This document shows, piece by piece, positions 1 through 7,342 of a DNA stretch of 64,000 nt. Position 1 is the stretch's first letter, and each line of letters begins with the position of its first letter. Made by a program: the position numbers and the translations under genes. The stretch covers positions 1 through 64,000 of the forward strand of contig WHTH01000001.1 in the NCBI GenBank assembly GCA_009377865.1, written 5' to 3'. Source of the stretch: Pseudonocardiaceae bacterium (lineage in GTDB: Bacteria; Actinomycetota; Actinomycetes; Mycobacteriales; Pseudonocardiaceae). The notes below the pieces were generated by a model. It was not told the DNA's origin, did no database searches, and was given only the letters and a program-made list of their open reading frames with translations.

Positions 1-136
1 AGTCGCTGATACGCAACTCCTCGGCCAGCTCTGCGATCGATGTGTGGCCAGCGCGAGCCAACTCAACGGCACGCTGACGGAACTCAGGTGGGTGTGGTGC
101 AGGCACCGAGACATCCTTCCTGGTGGCCGAGGCCAC
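1..136 (-). mobile_element. IS3-family transposase OrfA, partial
   Basis: On the minus strand a GTG at 136 opens a frame that runs off the left edge (45 codons). It contains PEFRQRAVELARAGHTSIAE followed by LAEELRIS, the N-terminal helix-turn-helix typical of IS3 OrfA proteins, which bind the element ends. Only the first half of the HTH region lies in the window, and no inverted repeat or OrfB is visible beside it. Whether the element is complete outside the window cannot be judged. It abuts a fragment of a different IS family, so this is a nested or scarred insertion site. Confidence 0.7.
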
Positions 137-149
137 CGCACGTCAGGTG

Positions 150-608
150 TCCGTGCTACGGGGGCAAGCTCATCCTCGCGCTGGTGCATCCAGCGGACCA
201 GTGCCGATGCGGAGCGGTCCGCGACTACGTCCAGCAGCCGGGCCGAGCCCCGACCACGAGTGAGGTTGACGATGCCGGTGACGAAGCTCGTCGAGCGGGT
301 CGCCGACGCGGCGGCAAACGCGGTCTCATCCAGGCCGAGCGCCGCAATCCCGACGAGGCGGTCGGGGTCCTCGACCCGCGGGGTGCCGTGCTCGCGGACC
401 GCGGCCATCGCGGTCCGCCAGCCCACCCCGAAGTCCCGCGCCGTCGCCGCGACCGAAGCCCCGTCCTGTCCGACCCGGCGACAGATCTCCGCCCGCGCCT
501 GCTCGGTCAGCCAGGCCCGCGGCGCGATCACCGGCGAGGTCTCAGTCCAGGTCCGCTTCGGGCACAACCGGTGCGGACACCGCCAGACCCGCTTGATCCA
601 CACCAAGG
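150..608 (-). pseudogene. ISL3-family transposase fragment
   Basis: Minus-strand translation gives an uninterrupted stretch with a Cys/His segment (CPHRLCPKRTWTET), a helix-turn-helix (ARAEICRRVGQDGASVAAT) and the start of the catalytic domain (AALGLDETAF), in the order seen in ISL3 DDE transposases. The N-terminus and about two thirds of the C-terminus are missing: similarity stops near 170, where IS3 OrfA begins, and near 608, where an unrelated plus-strand fragment begins. It cannot be functional. The long plus-strand frames over it are shadows. Confidence 0.75.
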
Positions 609-630
609 TCACCGGTCGCCGCAGTTGGGG

Positions 631-795
631 CTGCCGATCGCCTCCACCGCCCCGCTGGGCAAGATCACGGACGCGTTCAGCGATGCGGTGCGCCGCTTCG
701 CCCGCGACCAGCAGGTGCCGTGGGTGGACTTCGTCAAGGGTCAACGTAAGGACGACGTCGCCCACGAGTACCTGACGGCCTTCACCGGCGCCGTA
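631..795 (+). pseudogene. Fragment of an actinobacterial hypothetical protein
   Basis: The plus frame reads LGKITDAFSDAVRRFARDQQ and then VPWVDFVKGQRKDDV. From memory this resembles the N-terminal part of a widespread actinobacterial protein of unknown function that is several hundred residues long. Only about 55 codons remain. The start is lost in the ISL3 scar and the end is lost at the junction with the next fragment near 795. No function can be assigned. Confidence 0.5.
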
Positions 796-896
796 CCGAG
801 CATCCGGGCAACCTGCGCGACGCTGTAGAAGCGCGGCGCCTCTACCGTCGCCACGGGACCCGCCGTCCCGACCTGATCCCTCACAGGGGTCCTCAT
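795..896 (-). pseudogene. Excisionase/MerR-type HTH N-terminal fragment
   Basis: An ATG at 896 on the minus strand opens a frame reading FYSVAQVARMLG, the first helix-turn-helix of the small DNA-binding excisionase (helix_turn_helix_17) family. Similarity ends after about 34 codons at the junction near 795, so the recognition helix and the remainder are gone. Such proteins usually accompany integrases, but no integrase is visible here. Confidence 0.4.
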
Positions 897-1033
897 CCTT
901 CGCCTCCTTGAACCCTGAGGTGCTGGGCGTTGTCGCCCTGCGCCTCTAGGCTCCAAGCGAGATCGGGGAACGACCCGGAAGAACTTTCCGGGGTCGTTAC
1001 CAAGCCGGTTGGGAGACTGGACGTATGCGAGGG

Positions 1034-1329
1034 ATGACCGAGCACCTGGCCATCGGCGACCGCATCGCCTTCCACCGCCGGCGCCGCGGACAGTCCCAAG
1101 AGGTGCTCGCCGGGCTGGTCGGCCGCACCGAGGACTGGCACTCGTGTCGGTGTACGGGTCGCTGTTCCTCACCGGCGCGGTCGCCGCGTCCCGCGCCGAG
1201 GACCGGCAGACCACCACCGCGTTCCTGACCGAGGCCCAAGACAGCGCCACCCGGCTCGGCCGCGACGCCAACGGCACCACCGCGAGCTACCTGGAACACG
1301 GCGACTTTCCGACCGGAACTGCGGTGCCA
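1034..1329 (+). pseudogene. XRE-family regulator, internally deleted and frameshifted
   Basis: ATG 1034 begins a normal XRE helix-turn-helix (IGDRIAFHRRRRGQSQEVLA). After the 30th codon or so, similarity jumps into another frame that encodes a piece of the C-terminal helical (TPR-like) domain (VYGSLFLTGAVAASRAEDRQ and TTTAFLTEAQDSATRLG). The middle of the roughly 400-residue protein is missing. A full-length relative lies at 56703–57926, where the corresponding C-terminal part ends in FGPTNVAVWRLGIG. This copy is dead. Confidence 0.6.
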
Positions 1330-2360
1330 TAGCTGGAACAGCACCGGAGCCCACGCCGGACGAGCTGCCCGATCGGGGCCTGGGGCGGGGATACGGCCTC
1401 AGCTGTTACGTGCTCACCACCGCTCGCCGGCGGGCGCCGCAGCGGGAACGGCCCGACCCGGTCGAGCAGGGCGGATGGGTCGATCCCGAGCCGTTCGGCG
1501 ATCCATGTGCCGGCGCTCGTCACGGCGCTAAGATCTATCCCGGTGTGGACACGCATCCGGTCCAGCGTGTAGACGAGGTCCTCTGTGGCGATGTTGCCGG
1601 TGGCGGTGGGCGCGAACGGGCAGCCACCGATGCCACCGATGCTGGCGTCAAGCGTGGTGACTCCAGCCTGAACGGCCGCGACAGCGTTGGCGTAGCCGGT
1701 GTTGCGGGTGTTGTGAAAGTGGAAGCGCAGCGGAATGTCCGGGGCGGTCGTCGCCGCGGCTCGGGCGAGTTCGGCGACCTGTGTAGGTACACCCACCCCG
1801 ATGGTGTCGGCCAGGGCGATCTCTGCAGGACCGGCGTCGGCGGCCCGCCGGATGATTTCAGCAACGCGGGCCGCGGGCACCTCGCCCTCGAAGGGGCAGC
1901 CGAATGCCACGGCGACCGTGATGCTCGCCGGAATATTGGCGCAATGCGCGACGGCGGCGATGTCATGCCAGGCCTCAATGCTCTCGGCGGAGCCGACGCC
2001 CTGGTTGCGCTTGCCGAAGGTGTCGCTCGCGACGACCACCGCGTTGATCTCGTCGACCCCGGCGGTGACGGCCCGTTCAGCACCGCGACGGTTGAGCACC
2101 AGGCCGAGATAGCGCACGCCGTCGACTCGGGGAACGCTGGCCATCACGGCGTCGGCGTCGGCCATCTGCGGCACCCGCTCGGGATGAACGAAGGACGTGG
2201 CCTCGATCCGGCGCGCTCCTGCGGCGACGGCCCGCCGTATCAGCTCGATCTTTGTGGCCGTGGGCACAAGCGTGTCTTGGTTCTGCAGCCCGTCGCGTGG
2301 TGCGACCTCGACGATCTCGACCGGCGGGAGCTCCGGGCCACTCACCAGAGCGCCTGCCAT
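1287..2360 (-). CDS. HMG-CoA lyase-like protein (DRE-TIM metallolyase)
   Basis: A TIM-barrel lyase of the family that cleaves 3-hydroxy-3-methylglutaryl-CoA, or related hydroxyacyl-CoA esters, to acetyl-CoA plus a keto acid. Visible signatures are VEVAPRDGLQNQ near residue 18, FHFHNTRNTGYAN near residue 195 (metal-binding HxH) and the catalytic-loop motif GGCPFAPTATGNIATEDL near residue 230. The start ATG overlaps the CoA-transferase stop by one base (TGATG), so translation is probably coupled. The family is usually about 300 residues. The last 45 or so residues look unrelated and overlap the end of the broken XRE gene, suggesting read-through into foreign DNA after the native stop was lost. 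The true substrate could be another C5/C6 acyl-CoA; leucine catabolism is not indicated by the neighbours. Confidence 0.85.
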   Translation of the reverse strand: MAGALVSGPELPPVEIVEVAPRDGLQNQDTLVPTATKIELIRRAVAAGARRIEATSFVHPERVPQMADADAVMASVPRVDGVRYLGLVLNRRGAERAVTAGVDEINAVVVASDTFGKRNQGVGSAESIEAWHDIAAVAHCANIPASITVAVAFGCPFEGEVPAARVAEIIRRAADAGPAEIALADTIGVGVPTQVAELARAAATTAPDIPLRFHFHNTRNTGYANAVAAVQAGVTTLDASIGGIGGCPFAPTATGNIATEDLVYTLDRMRVHTGIDLSAVTSAGTWIAERLGIDPSALLDRVGPFPLRRPPASGGEHVTAEAVSPPQAPIGQLVRRGLRCCSSYGTAVPVGKSPCSR

Positions 2361-3577
2361 CAGATCACCCCCTGGCTTCTGAGGTGGTCGAGCCGGTGGG
2401 CACCGAGACGCAGCAGCCAGCTGTAAACCTCGTCGTTGTCTTGTCCAAGATCAGGACCAGGGCGGCGGAGGAAGCCTGGGGTGTCGGACAGTTTCGGGAC
2501 GACGTTTTGCATGGGGAACTCCCCGAACTTGTCGTGCACGAGGCGAATCACGGCCCGGCGCGCGGCGAAGTGCTCGTCGCCGAGCATGTCCGCGGCGGTG
2601 TAGGCCAGCCCGCCGGGAACGCCGCCCCCGTGCAGCCGACGCAGCAACTCGTCGGTGGGCAGGGCGCTCGACCACTCGGCGATGATGGCGTCGAGCTCCG
2701 CGGCGTGCTGCCCTCGGCCAGCATGATCGGCGAACCGCGGATCGGCGGTCAGGTCGGGCCGATCCATCACCGCGCAGAGCCGACCGAAGACGGTGTTGCG
2801 GTTGGCGGCGATGAGCACCTCGGCTCCGTCGGCGCTCGGGTAGACGTTGCTCGGCGCGATCCCGGGCAACACGGCTCCGGACCGCTCTCGCCGGGTGTTG
2901 GCGATCTCCCATTCCGGCAGCAGCGACTCCATCATCGCCAGGACGGCCTCGTAGATGGCGGAGTCGACCACCTGGCCGCGGCCGGTGGACTCGCGGGCGA
3001 ACAGCGCGATGACCGTGCCGAGGGCGGCGAAGGTGCCGGCGAGCGAGTCTCCGATCGAAATCCCCGTCCGGCTCGGCGGCCGGTCCGGTTCGCCGGTGAC
3101 ATACCGGAGCCCGCCCAGCGCCTCACCGACCGAACCGAACCCGGCCCGGTGGGCGTAGGGCCCAGTCTGCCCGTATCCGGTGACCCGCACCAGAACCAGC
3201 CGCCGGTTGATCCGTTGCAGCTCCTCATAGCCGAGTCCCCAGCGTTCGAGCGTGCCAGGCCGGAAGTTCTCCACGAGCACGTCGGACCGGCCGACGAGCT
3301 CCCGCAGCAGGTCCTGCCCGGCGGGGTCGCGCAGGTCGCAGGTCACCGACTTCTTGTTGCGGGAGATGATTGGCCACCACAGCGACACGCCGTTCTCATC
3401 GGTACGCCATTGCCGCATCGGGTCACCACCGGCCGGGTCCTCAAGCTTGATCACCTCGGCGCCGAAGTCGGCCAGCAGCTGGCCGCAGAACGGGCCGGCG
3501 ACCAGCGTGCCCGTCTCGATCACCCGCACACCAGCCAGCGGCCCGCCGTGGGCGGTGCCCTCATGGCCGGTGTCCAT
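2360..3577 (-). CDS. Class III (CaiB/BaiF) CoA-transferase
   Basis: A family III CoA-transferase of about 405 residues, which moves CoA between acyl-CoA and a free acid through an aspartyl-CoA thioester. The N-terminus shows GVRVIETGTLVAGPFCGQLL and FGAEVIKLEDPAGGDPMRQW; SRNKKSVTCDLR and LVENFRPGTLERWGL follow, all family hallmarks. ATG 3577 is chosen over longer upstream frames because GAGAGGAG lies 5–6 bases before it and the family begins here. The gene sits between the citrate-synthase-like gene and the HMG-CoA-lyase-like gene in one leftward operon. It probably activates a dicarboxylic or branched hydroxy-acid for cleavage by the lyase. The acid is unknown. Confidence 0.88.
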   Translation of the reverse strand: MDTGHEGTAHGGPLAGVRVIETGTLVAGPFCGQLLADFGAEVIKLEDPAGGDPMRQWRTDENGVSLWWPIISRNKKSVTCDLRDPAGQDLLRELVGRSDVLVENFRPGTLERWGLGYEELQRINRRLVLVRVTGYGQTGPYAHRAGFGSVGEALGGLRYVTGEPDRPPSRTGISIGDSLAGTFAALGTVIALFARESTGRGQVVDSAIYEAVLAMMESLLPEWEIANTRRERSGAVLPGIAPSNVYPSADGAEVLIAANRNTVFGRLCAVMDRPDLTADPRFADHAGRGQHAAELDAIIAEWSSALPTDELLRRLHGGGVPGGLAYTAADMLGDEHFAARRAVIRLVHDKFGEFPMQNVVPKLSDTPGFLRRPGPDLGQDNDEVYSWLLRLGAHRLDHLRSQGVI

Positions 3578-3603
3578 CCGTGCTCCTCTCGATTCCGGGC
3601 AGG

Positions 3604-4398
3604 TCAGCGGCGCGGTTCGTAGCTGGCCTCGCGCTCGGCGAGGCGCCACAGCGTGGTGCCCATCGGGGCCCGCGCCTCCTCGGCAAGGTGACCGACGACA
3701 CCCGCGGCCCGGGACACCACGGCCACGCCGCGCAGCACCTCGGTTTCGATGCCGAGGTCGCAGAGCAACGCGCCGCACGCTCCACCGGCGTTGAGCGGCA
3801 GCGCCTTACCCGACGGGGACGTCGCCAGGGCCTGGACGCGCAGCATCAGCCGGGTGTGCGGGCCGAGCAGATCGTGCTCGCGAGCCAGGGCGAGTAGCCG
3901 CGCGGTGCGGGGGTCGCCGTTCTTGTGGAACGGGTGCCCGAGCCCGGGAATCCGGCTGCCCCGTCGGCGGTGGTCCTCGACGATCCCGGCGGCGAGGCGG
4001 TCGAGCTCCTCGTCGCTGCTCGCCTCGGCGTCCGGCGCTGCGGCTCGCAGCACGCGGCCCGCACCCTCGAACACGCCCAGAAACACCGAGCCCGCACCGA
4101 GGACACCCGCCGCGACCGCGCCCTGGATGGCGTCAGGCGCCCCGGTGTAGGTCAGCCGGGCGGCCAGTGCGGTCGGGGTGAGCCCGTGGTCGGCCAGCGC
4201 GACCAGCACCGCGTTGAAGAGCCGCGCCTCACCCCGTGTGGGCAGCCGGCCGGTGACGAGCAGGAAGAACGTGCTCCCGAAGTCCACCTCCCCCATCAGC
4301 TCGTCGGCCAGGTTGTAGCCCTGGACCCAGATGTCGTCGGCCGTCGAGTGTCCGATCGACGTCGTCATCGGCGGGAGGTCGGCCTCGAAGCGCGCCAT
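3604..4398 (-). CDS. Citrate synthase-like / citryl-CoA lyase-like protein
   Basis: A 264-residue protein of the citrate synthase superfamily, much shorter than true citrate synthases (about 430) and close to the stand-alone citryl-CoA lyase size class. The motif GLGHPFHKNGDPRT carries a conserved histidine; ATSPSGKALPLNAGGACGAL and AVVSRAAGVVGHLAEE near the end are typical of the fold. ATG 4398 lies four bases after the VOC stop, so the two are co-transcribed. Together with a CoA-transferase and an HMG-CoA-lyase-like protein it could form or cleave a citryl- or methylcitryl-type CoA ester. The reaction direction and substrate are inferred only. Confidence 0.75.
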   Translation of the reverse strand: MARFEADLPPMTTSIGHSTADDIWVQGYNLADELMGEVDFGSTFFLLVTGRLPTRGEARLFNAVLVALADHGLTPTALAARLTYTGAPDAIQGAVAAGVLGAGSVFLGVFEGAGRVLRAAAPDAEASSDEELDRLAAGIVEDHRRRGSRIPGLGHPFHKNGDPRTARLLALAREHDLLGPHTRLMLRVQALATSPSGKALPLNAGGACGALLCDLGIETEVLRGVAVVSRAAGVVGHLAEEARAPMGTTLWRLAEREASYEPRR

Positions 4399-4402
4399 AG
4401 AT

Positions 4403-4897
4403 TCAGCTTGCCTGGGACTGCTGGACGGCGGGCACCGGCTTGGCGTCGTCGAACCATGGCTCGGCGTCCAGATCGCGGGCGGAGACCGAGAACTCGATGG
4501 AGATCCCGTTGGGGTCGGTGGCATACACCGAGCGCACGAGCCCGTGGTCGACGACCTCGCTCACATCGGAGCCGAAGTCGCTCAGCCGCTTGCGGAGCGC
4601 CTCCAGGTCGTCGTCGGAGCCGACTCCGATCGAGACGTGGTCGAACTGGATGCCCGAGGCCGGGATGCCCGAGTCCTTCCGGCCGGGCAGCTCGACGTCC
4701 TGCCACTCGAAGAACGCGATCGAGGCCCCGCGGCCGATGCTAAGGAAGTAGTGCCGGTGCGGGTAGCCCTCGTCGCGGTTGCCGGTGGTGCCCACCAGCG
4801 GCATCTGCAGTACGTCGCGGTAGAACCGCACGGTCTTGTCCATATCGTTGGTGACCAGCGCGAGGTGGTTGAGCCCCGCATAGTTGATCGAAGCCAT
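4403..4897 (-). CDS. VOC-family (glyoxalase/dioxygenase fold) protein
   Basis: 164 residues with one vicinal-oxygen-chelate unit. LNHLALVTNDMDKTVRFYRD at the start supplies the first metal histidine, FDHVSIGVGSDDDLEALRKR the middle histidine, and YATDPNGISIEFSV the terminal glutamate. ATG 4897 is preceded by GCAGGAGGACG, a strong ribosome site. It is the first gene of the leftward operon. Members act as epimerases, isomerases, lyases or ring-cleaving dioxygenases, so the substrate cannot be read from sequence. Confidence 0.8.
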   Translation of the reverse strand: MASINYAGLNHLALVTNDMDKTVRFYRDVLQMPLVGTTGNRDEGYPHRHYFLSIGRGASIAFFEWQDVELPGRKDSGIPASGIQFDHVSIGVGSDDDLEALRKRLSDFGSDVSEVVDHGLVRSVYATDPNGISIEFSVSARDLDAEPWFDDAKPVPAVQQSQAS

Positions 4898-4995
4898 CTC
4901 GTCCTCCTGCGTTGCGCAGCGGTCGGTTCGCGCGCGGCGGTCGGGCCACGCCAGGCCGGGCAAGGGACGGCCGAGCCCTCCCGTTGACGATTAAA

Positions 4996-5005
4996 CTGTA
5001 TTCGA
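4996..5005. promoter_or_regulatory. Candidate GntR operator upstream of the VOC operon
   Basis: Read on the minus strand the box is TCGAATACAG, matching 8 of 10 positions of TCGTATACAA at 6555–6564. It lies about 100 bases upstream of the VOC start, in the only AT-rich patch of the divergent region. A plausible but weak leftward promoter overlaps it (TTGTGG, 17 bases, ATACAG). The regulator gene is divergent, a common arrangement for FadR-type proteins. No binding data; this is pattern recognition. Confidence 0.3.
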
Positions 5006-5208
5006 TTTTCCCGGTCGTCCACAAGGGCTCGAGAGCGCCGCGGACTACGGGTCGCCGCGTCTCGCTGCTGGCGCCGCCCCGTTCCCGACTCCTAGTAAGC
5101 GATGTTGCCACTGCTCAGCGGCCCTTTCATCGTGGCGTGCTCGGACGCGATAAGGGGTGCTGACGCCGGCTGCCGCGTCGCCGCCAGGTGACCGACGCGC
5201 GACACGGT

Positions 5209-5218
5209 TTGTATCCAA
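5209..5218. promoter_or_regulatory. Candidate GntR operator upstream of its own gene
   Basis: TTGTATCCAA is an imperfect palindrome of the kind bound by FadR/VanR-subfamily GntR regulators. It continues into ACCAG exactly as the box at 6557–6568 does: GTATCCAACCAG here and GTATACAACCAG there, 11 of 12 identical. It lies 87 bases before the preferred start of the regulator, which fits autoregulation. Confidence 0.4.
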
Positions 5219-5304
5219 CCAGTAGAGGGGAGGCGGGCGCGTGACCACACGACGCGCGGCCGGCGTGTGGTGGAATGAGCGAGGAGCGAGAAGGCGGAGG
5301 TCAG

Positions 5305-6081
5305 ATGACGTCGGCGAGAGAGCTGGCCTATGAGGTCCTGCAGCGGGGTATCACGAGCGGGCAGTACCCGCCGGGGAGCTGGCTGCGCGAGGAGGATGTA
5401 GCTGCCGAGGCCGGTGTGAGTCGCACCCCGGTGCGCGAGGCACTGCACCGCCTGCAGGCCGAGGGCCTGGTGCAGATCCTGCGCCACCGCGGCGCCATGG
5501 TCGTCGGCTGGACGGCCGAGGACCTCGACCACCTCTACGACCTGCGGGTAATGCTCGAGTGCTACGGGGTGCGGCGAGCCGCCGCCCGATGCGACGACAT
5601 CGACTTCCCGGCCCTGTGGGCTTTGTGTGACGAGATGGACGAGCTGCTGCCCCATGCCGACGAGCACGACCGGCAGCGGCTCGGCCAGCTCTGCATCGAC
5701 TTCCACACCACCCTGCAACGGGCTTCGGGCAACCGGCAGCTACTCAACCTCCTACCGACGGTGCTCGGCACGCCGTTCGTCCGTCAGGCCTTCCACCACC
5801 ACACCACGGCCGATCTCGAACGGTCCTTCGGTCACCACCGCGAGATCCTCGAGGCGCTACAGGCTGGCGACGGTGACTGGGCCGACGGCGTGATGCGCGC
5901 CCACCTGCGCCACGGCCGCCGATCGCTGCAGGGCATGGAGCGACACGGCCAGCCCGCCGAACTCGGCAGCGAGACCGTCATCAGATCGCCGGACCAACCC
6001 ACCCTCTCCAGCTCGCCAGCACCTGACATCCAAACCGGCACTAGAGCGGCGCTGCCCTCAGCTCGTACAACCCCGGGCTGA
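5305..6081 (+). CDS. GntR-family regulator, FadR/FCD subfamily
   Basis: About 258 residues. The N-terminal winged helix includes LREEDVAAEAGVSRTPVREA and LHRLQAEGLVQILRHRGAMV, the classic GntR recognition region. The C-terminal all-helical FCD ligand domain includes DFHTTLQRASGN, FGHHREILEAL and MRAHLRHGRRSL, which supply the Asp/His metal-binding set usual for organic-acid sensors. ATG 5305 is preferred because GGAGG lies four bases upstream; an in-frame ATG at 5275 has no good ribosome site. A poorly structured tail of about 40 residues follows the FCD domain. It is divergent from the CoA-ester operon and probably represses it until a pathway acid or acyl-CoA binds. Confidence 0.88.
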   Translation: MTSARELAYEVLQRGITSGQYPPGSWLREEDVAAEAGVSRTPVREALHRLQAEGLVQILRHRGAMVVGWTAEDLDHLYDLRVMLECYGVRRAAARCDDIDFPALWALCDEMDELLPHADEHDRQRLGQLCIDFHTTLQRASGNRQLLNLLPTVLGTPFVRQAFHHHTTADLERSFGHHREILEALQAGDGDWADGVMRAHLRHGRRSLQGMERHGQPAELGSETVIRSPDQPTLSSSPAPDIQTGTRAALPSARTTPG

Positions 6082-6521
6082 CCAACCTCGACGGACCTGC
6101 GGTCCACAACGGGCCGCAGACCAGGACTACCTAGTCGGGCTGCTGCCCGAGCAGGCCCAGGACGAGGTGGTCGCCGACCCGAACGTTCGGGTGCGCGGCG
6201 ATCAATAGCGTGCACGCCCAAGCCATGGACACCAGCCGGTGTCCAACTGACATGCAATGGCCCCACCTGCCTCAGTCGTACACAAGTCATGCTCAGCGTG
6301 GCGGGAACGCGGCCCGCAACGGGCCGTGATCCTCGATCGGATGTCGAGCAGCCAGCGCCCAGGGACGGCGCCCGGCGATCGCGGCCGCGACCGTGCGTGA
6401 GATTCCGCCCGCCCTGGCCATATCTCTCGCGTCGACGGTGGTATCGGAGACGTGGCGCGCCGTGGTCGAGCGGTTCGCGCTGCAGTGGCGCTGCTCAGCG
6501 GAAAGCAATCCTACAGCGGCC
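6082..6521. other. Intergenic stretch, probable gene remnants
   Basis: No intact gene is seen. Plus-strand codons at about 6119–6208 read DYLVGLLPEQAQDEVVADPN and end in a stop, which looks like the C-terminal end of a lost protein. A minus frame around 6293–6508 has coding-like composition (VSDTTVDARDMARAGGISR) but no recognisable family and no ribosome site. I see no RNA gene. Confidence 0.35.
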
Positions 6522-6551
6522 TTGACGTTCCGATGTGACGCCCGCTACGTT
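6522..6551 (+). promoter_or_regulatory. Candidate sigma-A promoter of the small-ORF/NTF2 operon
   Basis: TTGACG (6522–6527), an 18-base spacer and TACGTT (6546–6551) match the vegetative promoter pattern. Transcription would begin near 6558, inside the palindrome at 6555–6564, so regulator binding there would block initiation. The first ATG lies about 135 bases downstream. Confidence 0.45.
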
Positions 6552-6554
6552 GGC

Positions 6555-6564
6555 TCGTATACAA
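6555..6564. promoter_or_regulatory. Candidate GntR operator at the +1 site
   Basis: TCGTATACAA contains the perfect palindrome GTATAC and is followed by CCAG. It shares GTATnCAACCAG with the box upstream of the FadR-type gene 1.3 kb away. Its overlap with the predicted start of transcription suits a repressor site. The inference is that the regulator at 5305–6081 controls both flanks. Confidence 0.4.
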
Positions 6565-6692
6565 CCAGCTTGATCAAGTGTGTCACGCGGAAGGTCGAGC
6601 CGGCCGGATTTGGGCGGAAACCTCCGCCACATCTTCCGCCGCTGTCCCGCTGACTGACGGGACCGGGCAAAGCGACCACGAAGGAGTGGGAT

Positions 6693-6800
6693 ATGCCAGG
6701 AGTGGTCGAAGAACCGACCACCATGACGATCCCGACCACCGGTACCGGGATCTATGGCTGGCAGGTGCGCGGGCCCGCCCCGGCGGAGCCGTTGCTGTGA
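6693..6800 (+). CDS. Small protein of 35 residues, coupled to the NTF2-like gene
   Basis: ATG 6693 follows AAGGAG by six bases, one of the best ribosome sites in this locus. The product begins MPGVVEEPTTMTIPTT, has a central GTGIYGWQVRG and ends PAPAEPLL. Its TGA overlaps the GTG of the next gene (GTGA), so it is placed as a leader gene for translation of the NTF2-like protein. There is no signal peptide or membrane segment. It matches no family I recognise. It could be a genuine small protein, a coupled leader, or a misplaced N-terminus. The strong ribosome site argues that it is translated. Confidence 0.55.
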   Translation: MPGVVEEPTTMTIPTTGTGIYGWQVRGPAPAEPLL

Positions 6801-7279
6801 GCAGTGACTCGGGCGCGACGGTTGACGCTGCGGTGGATCCCGCGCCGGATCCTGCCGAGGCGCTCGAGGTGTTCGAAGGGTGGCACCGCGCGCACGAGAA
6901 CCGGGACACGGCCGCGCTCGGCGCGGTGTTGGCCGACGACGTGCTGGTGCACTCGCTGTTCCGCGCCGAACCGGTTCGCACCCGCGACGCCGCCGTGGCG
7001 CACTTCGTGCGCACCACGACGACGTTCTCCGGCCTAGCCATGGAGCTGGTCTCGACCCCAGCCGCAGCCGCGAACGGCGCGGTACTGGCCGAGGTGATGT
7101 TCACCGGAAGGTTTAACGGCGAGCTCGCCTGGCGCGACTGCCTGCACCACGGGACCGGCCAGCCGTTCGAGGTGCCCGGCGTCGTCGTCGTCCACACGGA
7201 TCAACGTGCCGTGACGTCCGTACGGACCCTCTTCGACCGAGCCGACTGGCTGCGCCAGATCGGCGTCCCGACCAGCTGA
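6797..7279 (+). CDS. NTF2-like (SnoaL-type) protein
   Basis: 160 residues, starting at GTG 6797 which overlaps the preceding small ORF. The helix near residue 25 (FEGWHRAHENRDTAALGAVL) followed by DDVLVHSLFRAEPVRTRDAA and a C-terminal sheet is the polyketide-cyclase-like NTF2 fold (SnoaL). Members isomerise, hydrate or simply bind small hydrophobic molecules. The next gene 60 bases downstream encodes an isomerase-like protein, so both may act on one substrate in the pathway controlled by the FadR-type regulator. Confidence 0.75.
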   Translation: MSSDSGATVDAAVDPAPDPAEALEVFEGWHRAHENRDTAALGAVLADDVLVHSLFRAEPVRTRDAAVAHFVRTTTTFSGLAMELVSTPAAAANGAVLAEVMFTGRFNGELAWRDCLHHGTGQPFEVPGVVVVHTDQRAVTSVRTLFDRADWLRQIGVPTS

Positions 7280-7342
7280 TCAGTCCCCAACCACCGACCC
7301 CGGCCCGACCCGGGTGGGGCAGACCCCAAGGAGGCGTTCCCG

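Noticed and set aside
40-828. Long plus-strand frames over the left end
   Set aside because: They are antisense to a clear ISL3 transposase fragment and contain low-complexity Arg/Pro-rich sequence; only the last 55 codons resemble a protein.
2252-3622. 456-codon plus-strand frame
   Set aside because: It is the shadow of the CoA-transferase gene on the other strand, a frequent effect of GC-rich codon bias.
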